NCBI GenBank assembly: GCA_963930645.1
Contig: OZ005662.1
Coordinates: 101,044,436 to 101,108,435 of the forward strand
Length of the DNA stretch: 64,000 nucleotides
Source: Salticus scenicus
Lineage: Eukaryota > Arthropoda > Arachnida > Araneae > Salticidae
Reading direction: 5' to 3'
Below are positions 34,838 to 45,318 of the stretch, piece after piece (positions within the stretch are counted from its first letter, which is position 1; every line of letters starts with the position of its first letter). The notes beneath the pieces are model-generated. The model was not told the origin of the DNA, made no database searches, and worked only from the letters and a program-made list of their open reading frames with translations. A program made the position numbers and the translations under genes.

Positions 34838-34845
34838 CATATATA

Positions 34846-35747
34846 TATACATATAAGTGGCGTAGCTTGATATTTGAATCTTTGCATGCTTTGAAGCCAG
34901 TTTTGAAAGAAAACTACTCATCAATGCGATATAGTTTCATCAAATTTAAGCACAGATCCTAAATGAAGCGGGAGGGACGTAACAATGATAGTAAGAAAAA
35001 AAGCATTCAAACTTATATAGGAATAATGTAACAAAAGAAATTTCCTTTCTTTATATTTTTACATGCCTAGCATACCAAGAGAACACGCCACTGATATATA
35101 TATACACACACATACCCCCAGTGTGTAATTGGTAAAAAACAGCACTGTTATTTAACATTATAGTAGTCTAACACAACATCAATTTTCGTTCAAATACAAT
35201 TTCGCAAAGGATAATTTTGAAACAAGCTTTTTTAATTCCTGAATAAGTAATAAATTCAGTTACTCATGATATAATCCTGACATGTTGTTTAATCCAGCAA
35301 AGTTGAAAACACATTTTATTTTTAGATATCGTTCACGTGTTAGAGAAAAAAATAGATACACAACTGTTTTTTTTTTATACCAGTTCTTTATTTAACAGCA
35401 AATCTGAATTTAATAATAAGTAAAATAAATATCTTATAATAGTATCAATTATTTCATTAATTAACATTTAATTTAACAACTATTTCCTAAAAAAGTAAAT
35501 TTGATAATTGCTAAAAATGTTTTTACAGAATCCACTTTCAAAACATAACATACATACATCTTTTAGCTTTAAAAACAAATAGATTTTTATCAACTGATAT
35601 TTCTAACAATAGTCAGTTTAATTCTTTTTTTTTTAGAGATTATTTATAATAATCTAAATGTATATAAATATGATTTTTAAAAAGAAAAATAATGTGAATT
35701 TACAGAAAATTTTCTATAAATAATAAGTCTTTAAACAAATCACTTAA
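34846..35747. other. AT-rich, no gene seen
   Basis: No coding sequence or paired termini recognised. Confidence 0.4.
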
Positions 35748-35859
35748 CAGGGTTCATACTCAATATGCAAAATAAATTCCTTGAGTTTTCCAGACGACTT
35801 TCAAGATAATATTAGTGACATACTGTAAGAATACTGAATCTCCTTTAGAAAGAAAATCA

Positions 35860-37211
35860 GAAGTTTTGATCAGAACCATATTATTAAGAATGTTAGATCA
35901 TTATTTTTGGAAAATGACATGACAGATGGTGATGAATTAATTAGTGGAAAATTTGTCAAATTGTTATATATGTTGCAGAAAGATAACATAAAAGCTGTTC
36001 GAAATTTAACTTTAAAACACATTGAATCATCCAATCTTGAGAAAATGAATGTTGGAAGAGCAGTACTCATTTTTTTCACCACCTGTAACAGCAGCTCTTG
36101 AATTTCTCAAGGAAAACTCAGAAAGACATCCCAAAGCAAAACCATTTAAAAGTGTATCTGCTACAAGCAAGTTCCTGAAATATTTTTATCAATGGTTTTC
36201 AATTCATGATGTGTGCAACAAAACCAAACACATAAGTTCAAGGGATTCCAATAAAATGCATTTTTTTTCGGTGGATGATGAACGTTTACTATGGTTGTCT
36301 GACTTCCTACAATATCTATCGGATTTAAAGAGTGCATGCACAGCTCACAGTCCTCCGTTAAAATTTTTATGCAATGAAACTTATGAAGCGATTATTCTGA
36401 CAACAAACTCGACAATTGCTTGTATTAGATACTTGCTTGATAATAATTTTTTTTTATGTTCTTACACGATCGTTTAACAGTGATGCCACAGAATCACTTT
36501 TCAGCAATTTTTGACAAATGAATGGCGGAAATGATAGGTTGGATGTAAGAGCAACAATATTTTCGTTGGAAAAATTATTCAAGATAGGAATTATAAATTC
36601 ATCTAAACACTCAAATGTTGGGCAGCATAAATATGAGTCTCTTTACTCTGTGTAAAAATAAAGCAAAATCTACATCAGCAAGAAAGGTAATTGATTTACC
36701 CCTGGATATTGTTAACATACTTGATGAACTTAAATGTGTAAATGAAATACCAATAACAAGTTTAAAATCAGGCAGTTTGGCATATGTTGCAGGTTATATA
36801 ATTAAAACCATGGAGTTTGAAATTATGTGTTCAAGCTGCTTAGATAACCTTTCAACTGCAGAATCATCATCTCCTTTATTATCATTTATTTTATTTCAAG
36901 ATAGAGGGGGTTTAAGGTATCCATCCTCAAATTTTGCGTACATTTTAAGTGTTATTCAAACTTTCGTGGAACATGCAGTAAAGGTTTTACCTTTGACTAA
37001 TGTTTCTAACAATCTTAATACATATATTATTCCAAATTTATTAAACAGTCCACTCTTTAAATGTGAAATAAAAGGACACAGAGAAAGAATTGTAAAACAT
37101 ATATCTGGGAAATTTTTGTCGTTATTACTGAAAAATATTGCTAAAAGAGTTATAATTAGACCTAATCTTTTAAACAAGCCAAGATCAAGAAAAGTTTTAA
37201 AATTAACATAG
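35860..37211 (+). pseudogene. P-element/THAP9-like transposase, C-terminal part
   Basis: Several reading-frame blocks in one order match the GTP-binding/catalytic and C-terminal region of P-element-type transposases. The first is around FDQNHIIKNVRS and SSNLEKMNVGRAV (35865-36065). After a frameshift in a T run near 36070 comes SFFSPPVTAALEFL to LKFLCNETYEAI and TTNSTIACIRYLL (to about 36450). After another frameshift comes SDATESLFSNF, an in-frame TGA (36514-36516), then QMNGGNDRLDVRATIFSLEK. Last, from about 36700 to TAG 37211, is LKSGSLAYVAGYIIK with a C-x2-C pair (CSSCLDNL) and a long C-terminal tail. At least two frameshifts and two stops make it dead. The N-terminal half is missing. Assignment rests on the SD.TESLFS..RQ.NG.ND and AYVAGYI signatures. 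Confidence 0.75.
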
Positions 37212-37380
37212 AAACATTAGTCAAAGGTAAAACCTATCCTAATTCATATAGTAGCCACATCTAGCTTACCTAATTATAGATACACTGAGACTTAACTGAC
37301 ATTTCATAAATTATTTGATTCTTTGAATGATATTCTGATCAATCAACATTCTGTATGCTTTTGGGACAGAAGGCACAGAT

Positions 37381-37617
37381 TTAGGCTTTAGCCGTCGTCT
37401 TTTTTGGTTCTGTATGTATGTAATCTTCATTTTTTAAATGTTTGCTACAAACACGTGACGAATTGGATTTATCATTCGGGTAGTAATCTTCACGAGAAAT
37501 TGCCTTTAACCAAGCAGATTTTACATCATTATCCGATGGAAATTCATGGAACGATATGTCCTTATTCTTTCTGGAATTAGATTTGCAAAATGAAACACAG
37601 CAGTACGAAATATTCAT
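37381..37617 (-). pseudogene. THAP-type zinc-finger domain fragment
   Basis: A 78-codon frame from ATG 37617 encoding a near-complete THAP domain, a DNA-binding C2CH zinc finger. Cys pairs occur in YCCVSFCKS; the conserved SFHEFP block and the invariant Trp in KSAWLKAI follow; SSRVCSKHLKNEDY supplies the last Cys and His and the following DY. The fold-defining spacing is preserved. It lies tail-to-tail with the P-like transposase, 170 bp away and on the opposite strand. It stops soon after the domain, so it is either the first exon of an inverted P-element or part of a second copy. It could still be translatable on its own, but nothing shows that it is expressed. Confidence 0.8.
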
Positions 37618-37904
37618 GAAGTTGATAATCTATCGCTCATTGACTTGACTGAAATCAAGTTCTTGCTACAGCTTGAATTACTATTTAAAATAACGTTACG
37701 CAGAATCCTAATATTACATACATTGGATAATTTCACAATCTATAGAAAAGAAAAAAATGAATAAATACACAAACTTCTACCGTTCGTACCTAATAAAATC
37801 ATGTAAATAAGCCGCGAAATGACCTACGTACGCAGCGCCGTCTGGTGGGTAATTATGTTAACTCCGACGTAGATTTGTGTCTTTTGAATTCTTTTGTTAT
37901 TTTC

Positions 37905-37976
37905 AGAATTGTTAAAGCCTTGTATCCGCGCGCGAGGGAGCGTCGGATCCAGTTTAGCCTTGCCCCAACCATGATC
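37905..37976 (+). repeat. Inverted copy of the Tigger leader segment
   Basis: Plus-strand GTTAAAGCCTTGTATCCGCG through GGATCCAGTTTAGCCTTG matches the minus strand at about 23738-23800. Beyond the match the two copies continue with GCCCCAACC here and GGTTGGGG there, which are complementary, so a small inversion boundary is possible. Preceded by TTATTTTCAG. Confidence 0.65.
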
Positions 37977-38409
37977 CATTCATAAAGAGTTTTGATGGAA
38001 TCCAAAAAAGCAGGTAAGGTCAGGGAGCTTTAAGTACTGATAAGAATTGGACAATAGCGATTAATGTTTAGCGGAGATAGGAATGTCATGTGCCTCTTTA
38101 CACACACATACACACACACAAAATAAAACAACCAAAAAGAAAAAAAAAAGAAAGAAAAGAAAAAGAAAAAAACTGATTATTTTATGACACGAAATAACAA
38201 ACACAGCGTGCATTTTCTCCATTAAATGAGAAAAAAAAAATTGGGGGATCATTTTTTTTGTTAGAATTAACCGAAGTGACAAAAATTTAGTTCGAATTAA
38301 TGAGATTTTTTTTAACATTATTCCAATGCGAGCTTTTGTGGGATTTTGGATTAGTTCGAATTAACCGAAAATTCGAATTAACCGAGTTCGAATTAACGAG
38401 CGTCTACTG

Positions 38410-38429
38410 TATTTAATTTAGTATCTGAA
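38410..38429 (+). repeat. TA plus TTTAGTATCTGAA motif flanking the Tigger right end
   Basis: TA at 38410-38411 is the second target copy; TTTAGTATCTGAA follows a few bases later and matches the motif left of 14713. Confidence 0.7.
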
Positions 38430-38532
38430 AGATTTTTCATATGTAATTCTGCCGCTTTCTTTTTAGTCACTATACTACCTCCTGTTTTAAAATTATAAAT
38501 TATCATTTTACGTTTTAGTTATTTAAAACATA

Positions 38533-38745
38533 CAGTCGGTAACAAAAGTTTCCGAACACTAGCAAAAATTCCTATGTAAAAAAGTACACTTCATACGGCT
38601 TTGAGGGTTAATAAATCCTTGTCGAATCCTGTTCTTAGTCAGTGCAAGAACATGATTCGATAAGGATTTATTTAATATTAGTATGAAGTGTACTTTTTTT
38701 ACCTAGGAATTTTTGCTAGTGTTCGGACACTTTTGTTACCGACTG
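38533..38745. mobile_element. CAGTCGG-ended palindromic MITE, copy 1 (213 bp)
   Basis: Ends CAGTCGGTAACAAAAGTTTC and, inverted, CAGTCGGTAACAAAAGTGTC. TA is duplicated (38531-38532 and 38746-38747). Arms continue through CACTAGCAAAAATTCCTA and GTACACTTCATA, and an inner AATAAATCCTTGTCGAATC arm faces GATTCGATAAGGATTTATT. Tc1/mariner-type MITE; no coding sequence. Confidence 0.9.
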
Positions 38746-38984
38746 TACTTACATTATTATATAAACGCTGTAAAAGAAAGTCATGTGATGACTTCTTTTG
38801 GTTTTGATTCTTTCGTCTTAAAATATTATTCTGTTGTTGTTGTTTAAAAAAAAAAAAAAATAGATATTTTCTTCTACATTTTTACTTTTTTTCATACCTT
38901 GCAATCTAAAATTAGATTTTTTTTATTTAATGCGCACAGTGAGAAGAAAACTTAAAAATTAATAATTTAAACACCAATAGTTGA

Positions 38985-39165
38985 TAGGTTCTGTTCTCGC
39001 AGCTCGTAGATGAGAAGCGCCCTGGTTCAAACCTATATCGCGCTCCTTGGCGTAGACGTTTTGAGTTTTCCGACGTTTTCTCCAAAACTCGGTGCTTTCT
39101 CAAATACAAGTTGCACCCTTTAGAAAGACCTGCATCCCAGACTTAAGTCCGCTGGGTAATACAAC
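38985..39165 (+). repeat. Possible tRNA-derived SINE
   Basis: CTGGTTCAAACCTATATCG at about 39020 resembles a pol III B box (GGTTCAAACC). It is preceded by CGCAGCTCGTAGATGAGA, a poor A box, and followed by a CCGCTGGGTAATACAACAGA tail. A complete tRNA cloverleaf cannot be drawn, so I do not call a tRNA gene. Confidence 0.3.
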
Positions 39166-39665
39166 AGACGTTAAATTATAATTTCAAAAGTTTCGCGAAC
39201 CTCTCTCTCTCTATATATATATATATGAATTATTTAAATAATAAGCAATATTTGTTTTTAGAAATTTTCCAGGAAAAAATTATTGATAAGCTTTAAAATA
39301 TCAATAATAATTTTCTCTGCAAACTCACACGAAATATTTTGAATCTTATACAAAATTATTTTGTTTTAAAAACTTTTATGCAATAGTTTCAACTGCATAT
39401 CCGACTTATGAAAACTTTTGTAGATAAATAAATATTTACTTTTTTCAATCGAATTCTCTTAATATGTATGAACATACTCTTATATGTAAATTAGTATAAA
39501 AATTTTGCAACATTGCAAGCAATGTAAGATGTACATTCAGTTACATTAATAAATGAATATATATATTTCTTTACTTTAAATAATAAATAACTAATCCATT
39601 CGATTATAGCTTTACAGAGAAAAAAAAAGTCTCGGAAGATCTTAGAACATTTAAGAGAAATTCTA

Positions 39666-39883
39666 CTGTCGAGTATCGACAGCAAAATTATTCGAGCGCT
39701 AGCAATAATTCTTATGTAAAAAAAAGTACACTTAATACTGTTTTGTTAAATAAATCCTTGTCCAATCATGTTCTTAGACTGACTAAAAACATGATTCGAC
39801 AAGGATTTATTTAACACAACAGTGCTAAGTGTATTTTTTTTATAGGAATTATTGCTAGCGCTCGAATAATTTTGCTGCCGGCT
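39666..39883. mobile_element. CAGTCGG-ended palindromic MITE, diverged copy 2
   Basis: Same architecture as 38533-38745: CGACAGCAAAATTATTCGAG with CGCTAGCAATAATTC faces GAATTATTGCTAGCG. Inner arms TAAATAAATCCTTGTCCAA and TCGACAAGGATTTATTTAA. TA flanks both ends (39664-39665 and 39884-39885). The left tip carries a small rearrangement (TGTCGAGTATCGACA). Confidence 0.75.
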
Positions 39884-39885
39884 GT

Positions 39886-41149
39886 AAAACAAATTCCGGT
39901 AAAGACGAAGGAGAGCCTGAATTGTTAGTTAACCAGGAAGTTTGTCATTCAAGCTTCAAGAACTTAGCATCCACTACGATTTTTTACGTTTACCAAAGAT
40001 CAATAGTGTCATAGATATAGTAATAAGACATAGATTGATCAATGAAGGGGGGGGGGGGAGTGATGCCTTTTCATTTGGAAAAAGACGGCAATTTTACTCT
40101 CTTATAGATATCTTTTCCCGAGTAAATATACACGGGAATAGAGAAAGATAATTTAGCAAATAAAATTTATGTACTAAAGGGGAATGAAAAACCCTAGATA
40201 CCCATTTTTCTTTCTTTCTTTCTTTTCCTTTTTCTTTCGCTTTCTTTTTACTATACTCTAGTATACTCATGTCTCATGTCTGCACAAAACTGACTTACTT
40301 TATTTCGGTATTTATTATTATATTTCTTTGAGATAAAAATCGTCTGCATTCATCATGAAAAATAATTTTAATAAATTATAATTTAACAAATAATTTCTAT
40401 TTCGTAAATTTTTATAGGATTATATATAGAAGAAAGTATTGTGGTTGTTATAACATACTAGTTATATATTAAAACTTCCGCGGCTACTAACTACATTTAA
40501 AAGAATTTTGAGAATTCCATGTTACTTACTAATATAAAATCTTACAAAATATTAAAATTTAAAAAAGCAATCCACTAAATATAAAGACAGTAATTGTTTC
40601 ATAATAATAACAAAGCAACTGATTATAAAATTTATATTTTTCATAAATTACTTGAATATAACTTATTTATGAAAACTTATCCCATTTCTTTTCATATATT
40701 TATTAGAACACTTAAAAGCCACGCAATATTTCGGCATTTTCAAAATTCATTAACATTCCATTCTATTACTATTTTCGAGTTTTAACTCTCTAATGGCTGA
40801 TGCCAAAAAACTTTTTCGGCATCAAAAATCTTTGCGCGTTAACATGGGGATGATAGATCTATATAAATTACTATATCTATAAATAGTATGGCTAAATTGA
40901 TCTAAATCGATTCTCGAACGCGTAAGAGTGTTAGGACTAATTTCCGGTGGAAAAAAACTAGGGATTTGGAAGCGCCTTACGCGAAAGCCTCTCTGCATGA
41001 TCTTAGCCCCTATTTACGCAAATTTCGAAGAAAACCACCGAAGACTCCAAACGACTATGATAAAGAGCGTGAACTTGACTTGAACCCGATTCATATTAGG
41101 TCTTTGAAATTAGAATAATCAATTCCCGAATCTGCAATATTTTGATGTG
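39886..41149. other. Mostly AT-rich, no gene seen
   Basis: Contains the repeat at 40009-40070 (shared with 21208-21275) and a TTTC-rich tract at about 40209-40250. The part at 40900-41110 is less AT-rich but has no recognisable frame. Confidence 0.4.
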
Positions 41150-41312
41150 AGTAAAACAAAACTGTACCAGCCACTATACGCAAGCGAAGTGTGACGTCAC
41201 TGCCCATCGGTGGAGCCAAGCAAAAGATTCCCTATGTTAATCGTCCATTGGATTTTTTGTAAAAAAAAAAAATTAAAATTAAAGAAAATTATTTCTTGAT
41301 TTCAATCCCCAT
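41150..41312 (+). repeat. Dispersed repeat, inverted copy at 59402-59560
   Basis: ACTATACGCAAGCGAAGTG, CCTATGTTAATCGTCCATTG and ATTTCTTGATTTCAATCCCC appear in reverse-complement order at 59402-59540. Family unknown; no coding sequence. Confidence 0.7.
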
Positions 41313-41394
41313 ACTGTTAAAAATTTGGTGTTAGTTTGAACCAAAACTTGGTACTGAAGTAGCTGCAACCACTCGATGGTTTAACCTTTTACCA

Positions 41395-41435
41395 TGATTT
41401 GGTAATTTTATGTTGAACCAGATATTGCTATTATG

Positions 41436-41467
<32 letters not shown>

Positions 41468-41650
41468 CAACATTCGACCGAAGCGGGGATCGAACTGAAG
41501 ACCTTCGTGGCTCAGGTCTAACACTCTGGCACTATGTGCTATGGTTTCTTGCCTAGTAATTCTGTGTGTTTCTTTGATTTTGATAAAAGGGGATAAATTT
41601 TCTAGGGTCTTATCTTGACCCATGGGTGAATTGTTGCACAAAATTTGCAC
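41395..41650 (-). repeat. Possible tRNA-derived SINE
   Basis: On the minus strand, CATAGTGCCAGAGTGTTAGA is A-box-like and CTTCAGTTCGATCCCCGC is B-box-like, at tRNA-like spacing, followed by a long T run (A on the plus strand, 41439-41467). The T-stem does not pair properly, so a functional tRNA is unlikely. The tail (GAACCAGATATTGCTATT) resembles GAACCGGGAATGGCAGCTAT at about 58838-58857, which also adjoins a long A run. Confidence 0.4.
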
Positions 41651-41744
41651 TTTGCCTTATCTTTTCGACCATGCTCTTTTATTTAATCTTGGTTTGGTTT
41701 CAAAGAGAATTTTACTGATTCATACATCCTGAACTGTATAATAA

Positions 41745-42872
41745 ATCAGTACAAAAAACCCCTTAACGGGTTAAAAGTTTGTGACGCCGCTACTTTATGG
41801 CTATAAGAATTTGAAATATGAGTCTTAAAAATAATGATATCAAATTTTAAGTGACGCTTTGCAATTAGTTAAAATATACATAGATTTTCTTATTTGATCA
41901 TTTACTTTCTACTTTTATTTATATTTATAATGCAAGCGTAATATTTTTAGCTTCAAGATCAGACAGATATATAAAATACACTCACCGATGCTTTTTCATT
42001 TACATTTCAAATTCAAAATAACAGTTTTAAAAGGAATGATATAAAAATTCCAGTGGCGCCTCGGTGTTATTTTAAAAGATTTGTTTTTAGATTCCACTAA
42101 AACTACTTTTGTTTTGTCTAATAAAGTATATTTACATATTGAAACAGTGCTTTTAATTTTCAAATATACTGTCAAATAATTATACTTTCACTGAGTTTGC
42201 ATTATAAATTAAAATTATTTATTTCAATAAATTGATTTATCTTTTGCATCACGCTATGCAAAACATAGTACATCATAGTATCCAACTGAGTGAAAATTTG
42301 CGCAAAGAGGTAGTGTGACGTAAAGAAAACATTTACACAGATTTTACTTGCAGTTTTGGATAGCGTGACGCAAAAGATAAATCAATTTATTGAAATAAAT
42401 AATTTTAATTTATAATGCAAACTCAGTGAAAGTATAATTATTTGACAGTATATTTGAAAATTAAAAGCACTGTTTCAATATGTAAATATACTTTATTAGA
42501 CAAAACAAAAGTAGTTTTAGTGGAATCTAAAAACAAATCTTTTAAAATAACACCGAGGCGCCACTGGAATTTTTATATCATTCCTTTTAAAACTGTTATT
42601 TTGAATTTGAAATGTAAATGAAAAAGCATCGGTGAGTGTATTTTATATATCTGTCTGATCTTGAAGCTAAAAATATTACGCTTGCATTATAAATATAAAT
42701 AAAAGTAGAAAGTAAATGATCAAATAAGAAAATCTATGTATATTTTAACTAATTGCAAAGCGTCACTTAAAATTTGATATCATTATTTTTAAGACTCATA
42801 TTTCAAATTCTTATAGCCATAAAGTAGCGGCGTCACAAACTTTTAACCCGTTAAGGGTTTTTTTGTACTGAT
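41745..42872. mobile_element. 1.13-kb nearly perfect foldback (giant inverted repeat)
   Basis: Two arms of about 520 bp (41745-42264 and about 42353-42872) are almost exact reverse complements. By eye I see one T-run length difference and two or three substitutions near the inner end. The loop is about 90 bp. The outer tip reads ATCAGTACAAAAAACCCC, and AT adjoins a CAGTAC tip on both sides. No open frame of note lies inside. It resembles a foldback-type DNA element; the arm identity implies recent origin, ongoing gene conversion or an assembly fold-back. Confidence 0.88.
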
Positions 42873-43749
42873 ATCATTACTTTTTAGGGGTTATTGATCA
42901 AAAAATAAAAACAAGTCCTTCTGGCTCCTAGGAAGGGTGAACTGATTTATTTTTTATTATGAAGTTGCCACCATTTTTTTTTTTCAAGATGGCAGCTACA
43001 ATTTATTAATGGACTTCGTGGATTTATTAATGAAGGCTTGTATATATGGAGTTTTAAGCAAATCGGTTCATAAAACCTTTCTAATGTAAATTTGAATTTT
43101 TCAGTGGGCTGGCACAGGGAAACAAGAGGGTAGATTAAGTTGGCAAATGAACATAACAAATACATTTCTGAGATAAATCCAGACTACAAATTTAGTTGAA
43201 TTAATTCAGTATTTCAAATGTTATCATGCTGACAAATTTTCAAGTAGCCTGCCACTTGGAAACAAAATGGAGAAGCTTCGCACTAGAAAAAAATATTGAG
43301 TGGGATTCTCAAACTCTTTAAAATAATAATAACAATAATAAGTGGGAAATTTCAAATTTAAGTTAGAATTACGTAATTTACATTTTGCAAGTTTCTTTTT
43401 AAAGAATTACAAATGCAAATTAAACAATTAAAAAAAAAAAAAAAAATCAAGTTAATGTTAAAAATGGAAATTTATTTATTTTCTTTTCCCTTTTGAGACT
43501 AAGTATAGATACTGCTCCAATATTCACAATTTTAAATTTTCATCAAAAGTGCAGGTAAAAATTATTTCATAAAAATATTTAGTGGAAGAAAATAGACAAA
43601 ATATAAATTAATCTCTACATTTCTATAATTTTAAAAATAAGATAAAATCATTTGGAGAAAAAATTTATGGAAAATACAAGTTAAGCTGAAGTTCATACAA
43701 GTTAAGTAAAATACAAGTTAAGCTTAAGTTTTATGGAAAATACAAGTTA

Positions 43750-44706
43750 TATATATATTTCTTTTTAAAAATCTCTTTTTAAAATACAGTTAGAGTTTAT
43801 TGATATATTTACTTTTCAGACTTTAAAATGATACACATTTTAAATATTAACATAGTCAAACTAATTTTTTATTATTATTATTATTTAAAGCAATAATGGC
43901 TAGGGGATGAAAAAGGGGATAAATACGCTGTATATTAAAAAAAAAAATTAAAATAGAATTAAAATTCATGAAAAATGTGTCAAATATAGCAATTATTGAA
44001 AAACACATCAAAATAAATAAATAACATCTTTACTTTGAAACCAATAATAGTTTATTTAAAAAATATAATTCTCTCTTTCTTTCTTTTTTTTTAATTAATT
44101 GTTTTCTGCATGAAAAATTCCATTTCATAAATATATTTACAACAACGATAAAAAAAAAAAAAAAAAAAAAAAAGAAAAAGAAAAAACTCCTTTAATTTTA
44201 AATAATATTTCTACATGTTTCTAAGCAATTAAAAGTGCCCCCCCCCTTTTTTTTTAAGAAAAATAAATAAAATATAGGAATGCATATGGTTTCAATATAA
44301 GTTACGAGATGGCGCCACTAGATGGCCAAATTATTACCTTCATGATAAAACAATATACATTCCGATATTTAAACTATTTTTTTTTTAAAAAAAAATCACT
44401 TTTAATTGCTTAGAAACATGTAGAAATAATTATTTAAAATTAAAGGAGGTTTTTTGTTTATTGTAGTTGTAAATATATTTATGAAATGGAATTTTTCATG
44501 CAGAAATTAATTAATTAAAAAAAAAAAGAAAGAAAGAGAGAATTATATTTTTTAAATAAATTATTATGGGATTCAAAGTAAAGATATTAATATTTAAAAT
44601 ATGTATCACTTTAAGTCTGAAAAGTGAATATATGAATAAACTTTAACTGTATTTTGAAAAGAGATTTTTAATTTTTAAAAAGAAATATATACATATATAT
44701 ATATTT
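43750..44706. repeat. Second, older foldback with interrupted left arm
   Basis: Left arm 43750-44238 and right arm about 44389-44706 are inverted copies: TATAATTCTCTCTTTCTTTC faces GAAAGAAAGAGAGAATTATA, and TTCTACATGTTTCTAAGCAA faces TTGCTTAGAAACATGTAGAA. Arms differ at many sites. The left arm contains about 165 bp (43857-44022) that is absent from the right arm. The loop holds GAGATGGCGCCACTAGATGG. Confidence 0.8.
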
Positions 44707-44898
44707 GCAAAAGTGTATGTTTTAATTTAAATTAAAATCAAAAGATGGCGCCAAAACTGCATTTGCTGTTTTTTCCTATTCCCTGTGCGGAAGGTTACAT
44801 GAATAGGAATCGCAAATGATTGAACTACTACAAAATCGATGTTTATGAATTATTAAAAATTTTTTGCTTAAAAAAATTGTAAATTCATCATTATTATG

Positions 44899-45310
44899 AT
44901 CCCAGCAAAACCACAGATGACGGCCAACACGAGGCCAAGTGCTGGTTGCCAGCAGTAGCTGCGGCTGGGCCGTCGGTGGCAAAAGTTACGGTGCCGCAGG
45001 GAATATGTTACGCCGGCCGTCAGTAGGCCATATTCAATCGATCCACTGTTGGCAGCCTGCAGTAAGTTAAAAATAAGTTAGTGGGCCAGTGAATGGATCG
45101 CTGCTGGCAGCTAGCAGTATGGTGAAAATAGGTAATGGGCCACTGTCGGTAACCGACATTAGGTTGGAAATTGTTAGTGGGCCAGTGTTGGACTGCCTGG
45201 TGGCAAACATAATTTTTCTATGTTATTGCTGGCAGCCTGCAGTGGGCCAGCTGTGGCAAACATAAAAAATTATATTACTGCCGGCAGTCTTCATTGGTCC
45301 TTTATATTTT
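44899..45310 (+). repeat. ATCCCAGCAAAAC terminus with GGCC-rich subterminal repeats
   Basis: Starts ATCCCAGCAAAAC and continues with diverged tandem units of about 60 bp built from GGGCCAGTG, CTGGCAGCCTGCAGT and GTGGCAAACATAA motifs. The same terminus in inverse orientation, with similar GGCC/GCCGGC units, lies at 50560-50812. The two are candidate ends of one large element (44899-50812), but no matching target duplication was seen. Confidence 0.6.
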
Positions 45311-45318
45311 CCCATTAA

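Larger units (their letters stand above)
35748..37620. mobile_element. Decayed P-element-like transposon with THAP domain
   Basis: A CAGGGTTCATACTC start at 35748 with subterminal TGAGTTTTCCAG looks like a DNA-transposon end. It precedes P-element/THAP9-type transposase sequence on the plus strand (about 35860-37211) and a THAP zinc-finger frame on the minus strand (37381-37617). In intact members the THAP domain is N-terminal to the transposase on the same strand, so this copy has been rearranged or consists of two fragments. The right end was not found. Confidence 0.6.
14713..38409 (-). mobile_element. Tigger/pogo transposon expanded by nested insertions
   Basis: Left terminus CAGTGGACGCTCGTTAATTC at 14713 and right terminus, reverse-complement CAGTAGACGCTCGTTAATTC, ending at 38409. 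Both are flanked by TA and by the same TTTAGTATCTGAA motif outside the element. Element-derived parts are 14713-15608 (3' end with transposase C-terminus), 22711 to about 23930 (N-terminus and leader) and about 37985-38409 (5' end). Everything between is later insertion. The transposase runs on the minus strand. If the right terminus instead belongs to a second, internally deleted Tigger, the first copy ends near 23930; a segment of its leader is repeated in inverted order at 37905-37976, which keeps that alternative open. Confidence 0.6.

Noticed and set aside
36049..37211. Host THAP9-like gene
   Set aside because: Frameshifts, stops, an adjacent transposon-like terminus and lack of an N-terminal part fit a dead element better than a domesticated gene.
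39000..39060. tRNA gene around GGTTCAAACC
   Set aside because: No acceptor or anticodon stem can be drawn; only a B-box-like motif.
41395..41650. tRNA gene on the minus strand
   Set aside because: A- and B-box-like sequences are present but the stems do not pair properly and a long T run follows; a SINE relic is more likely.
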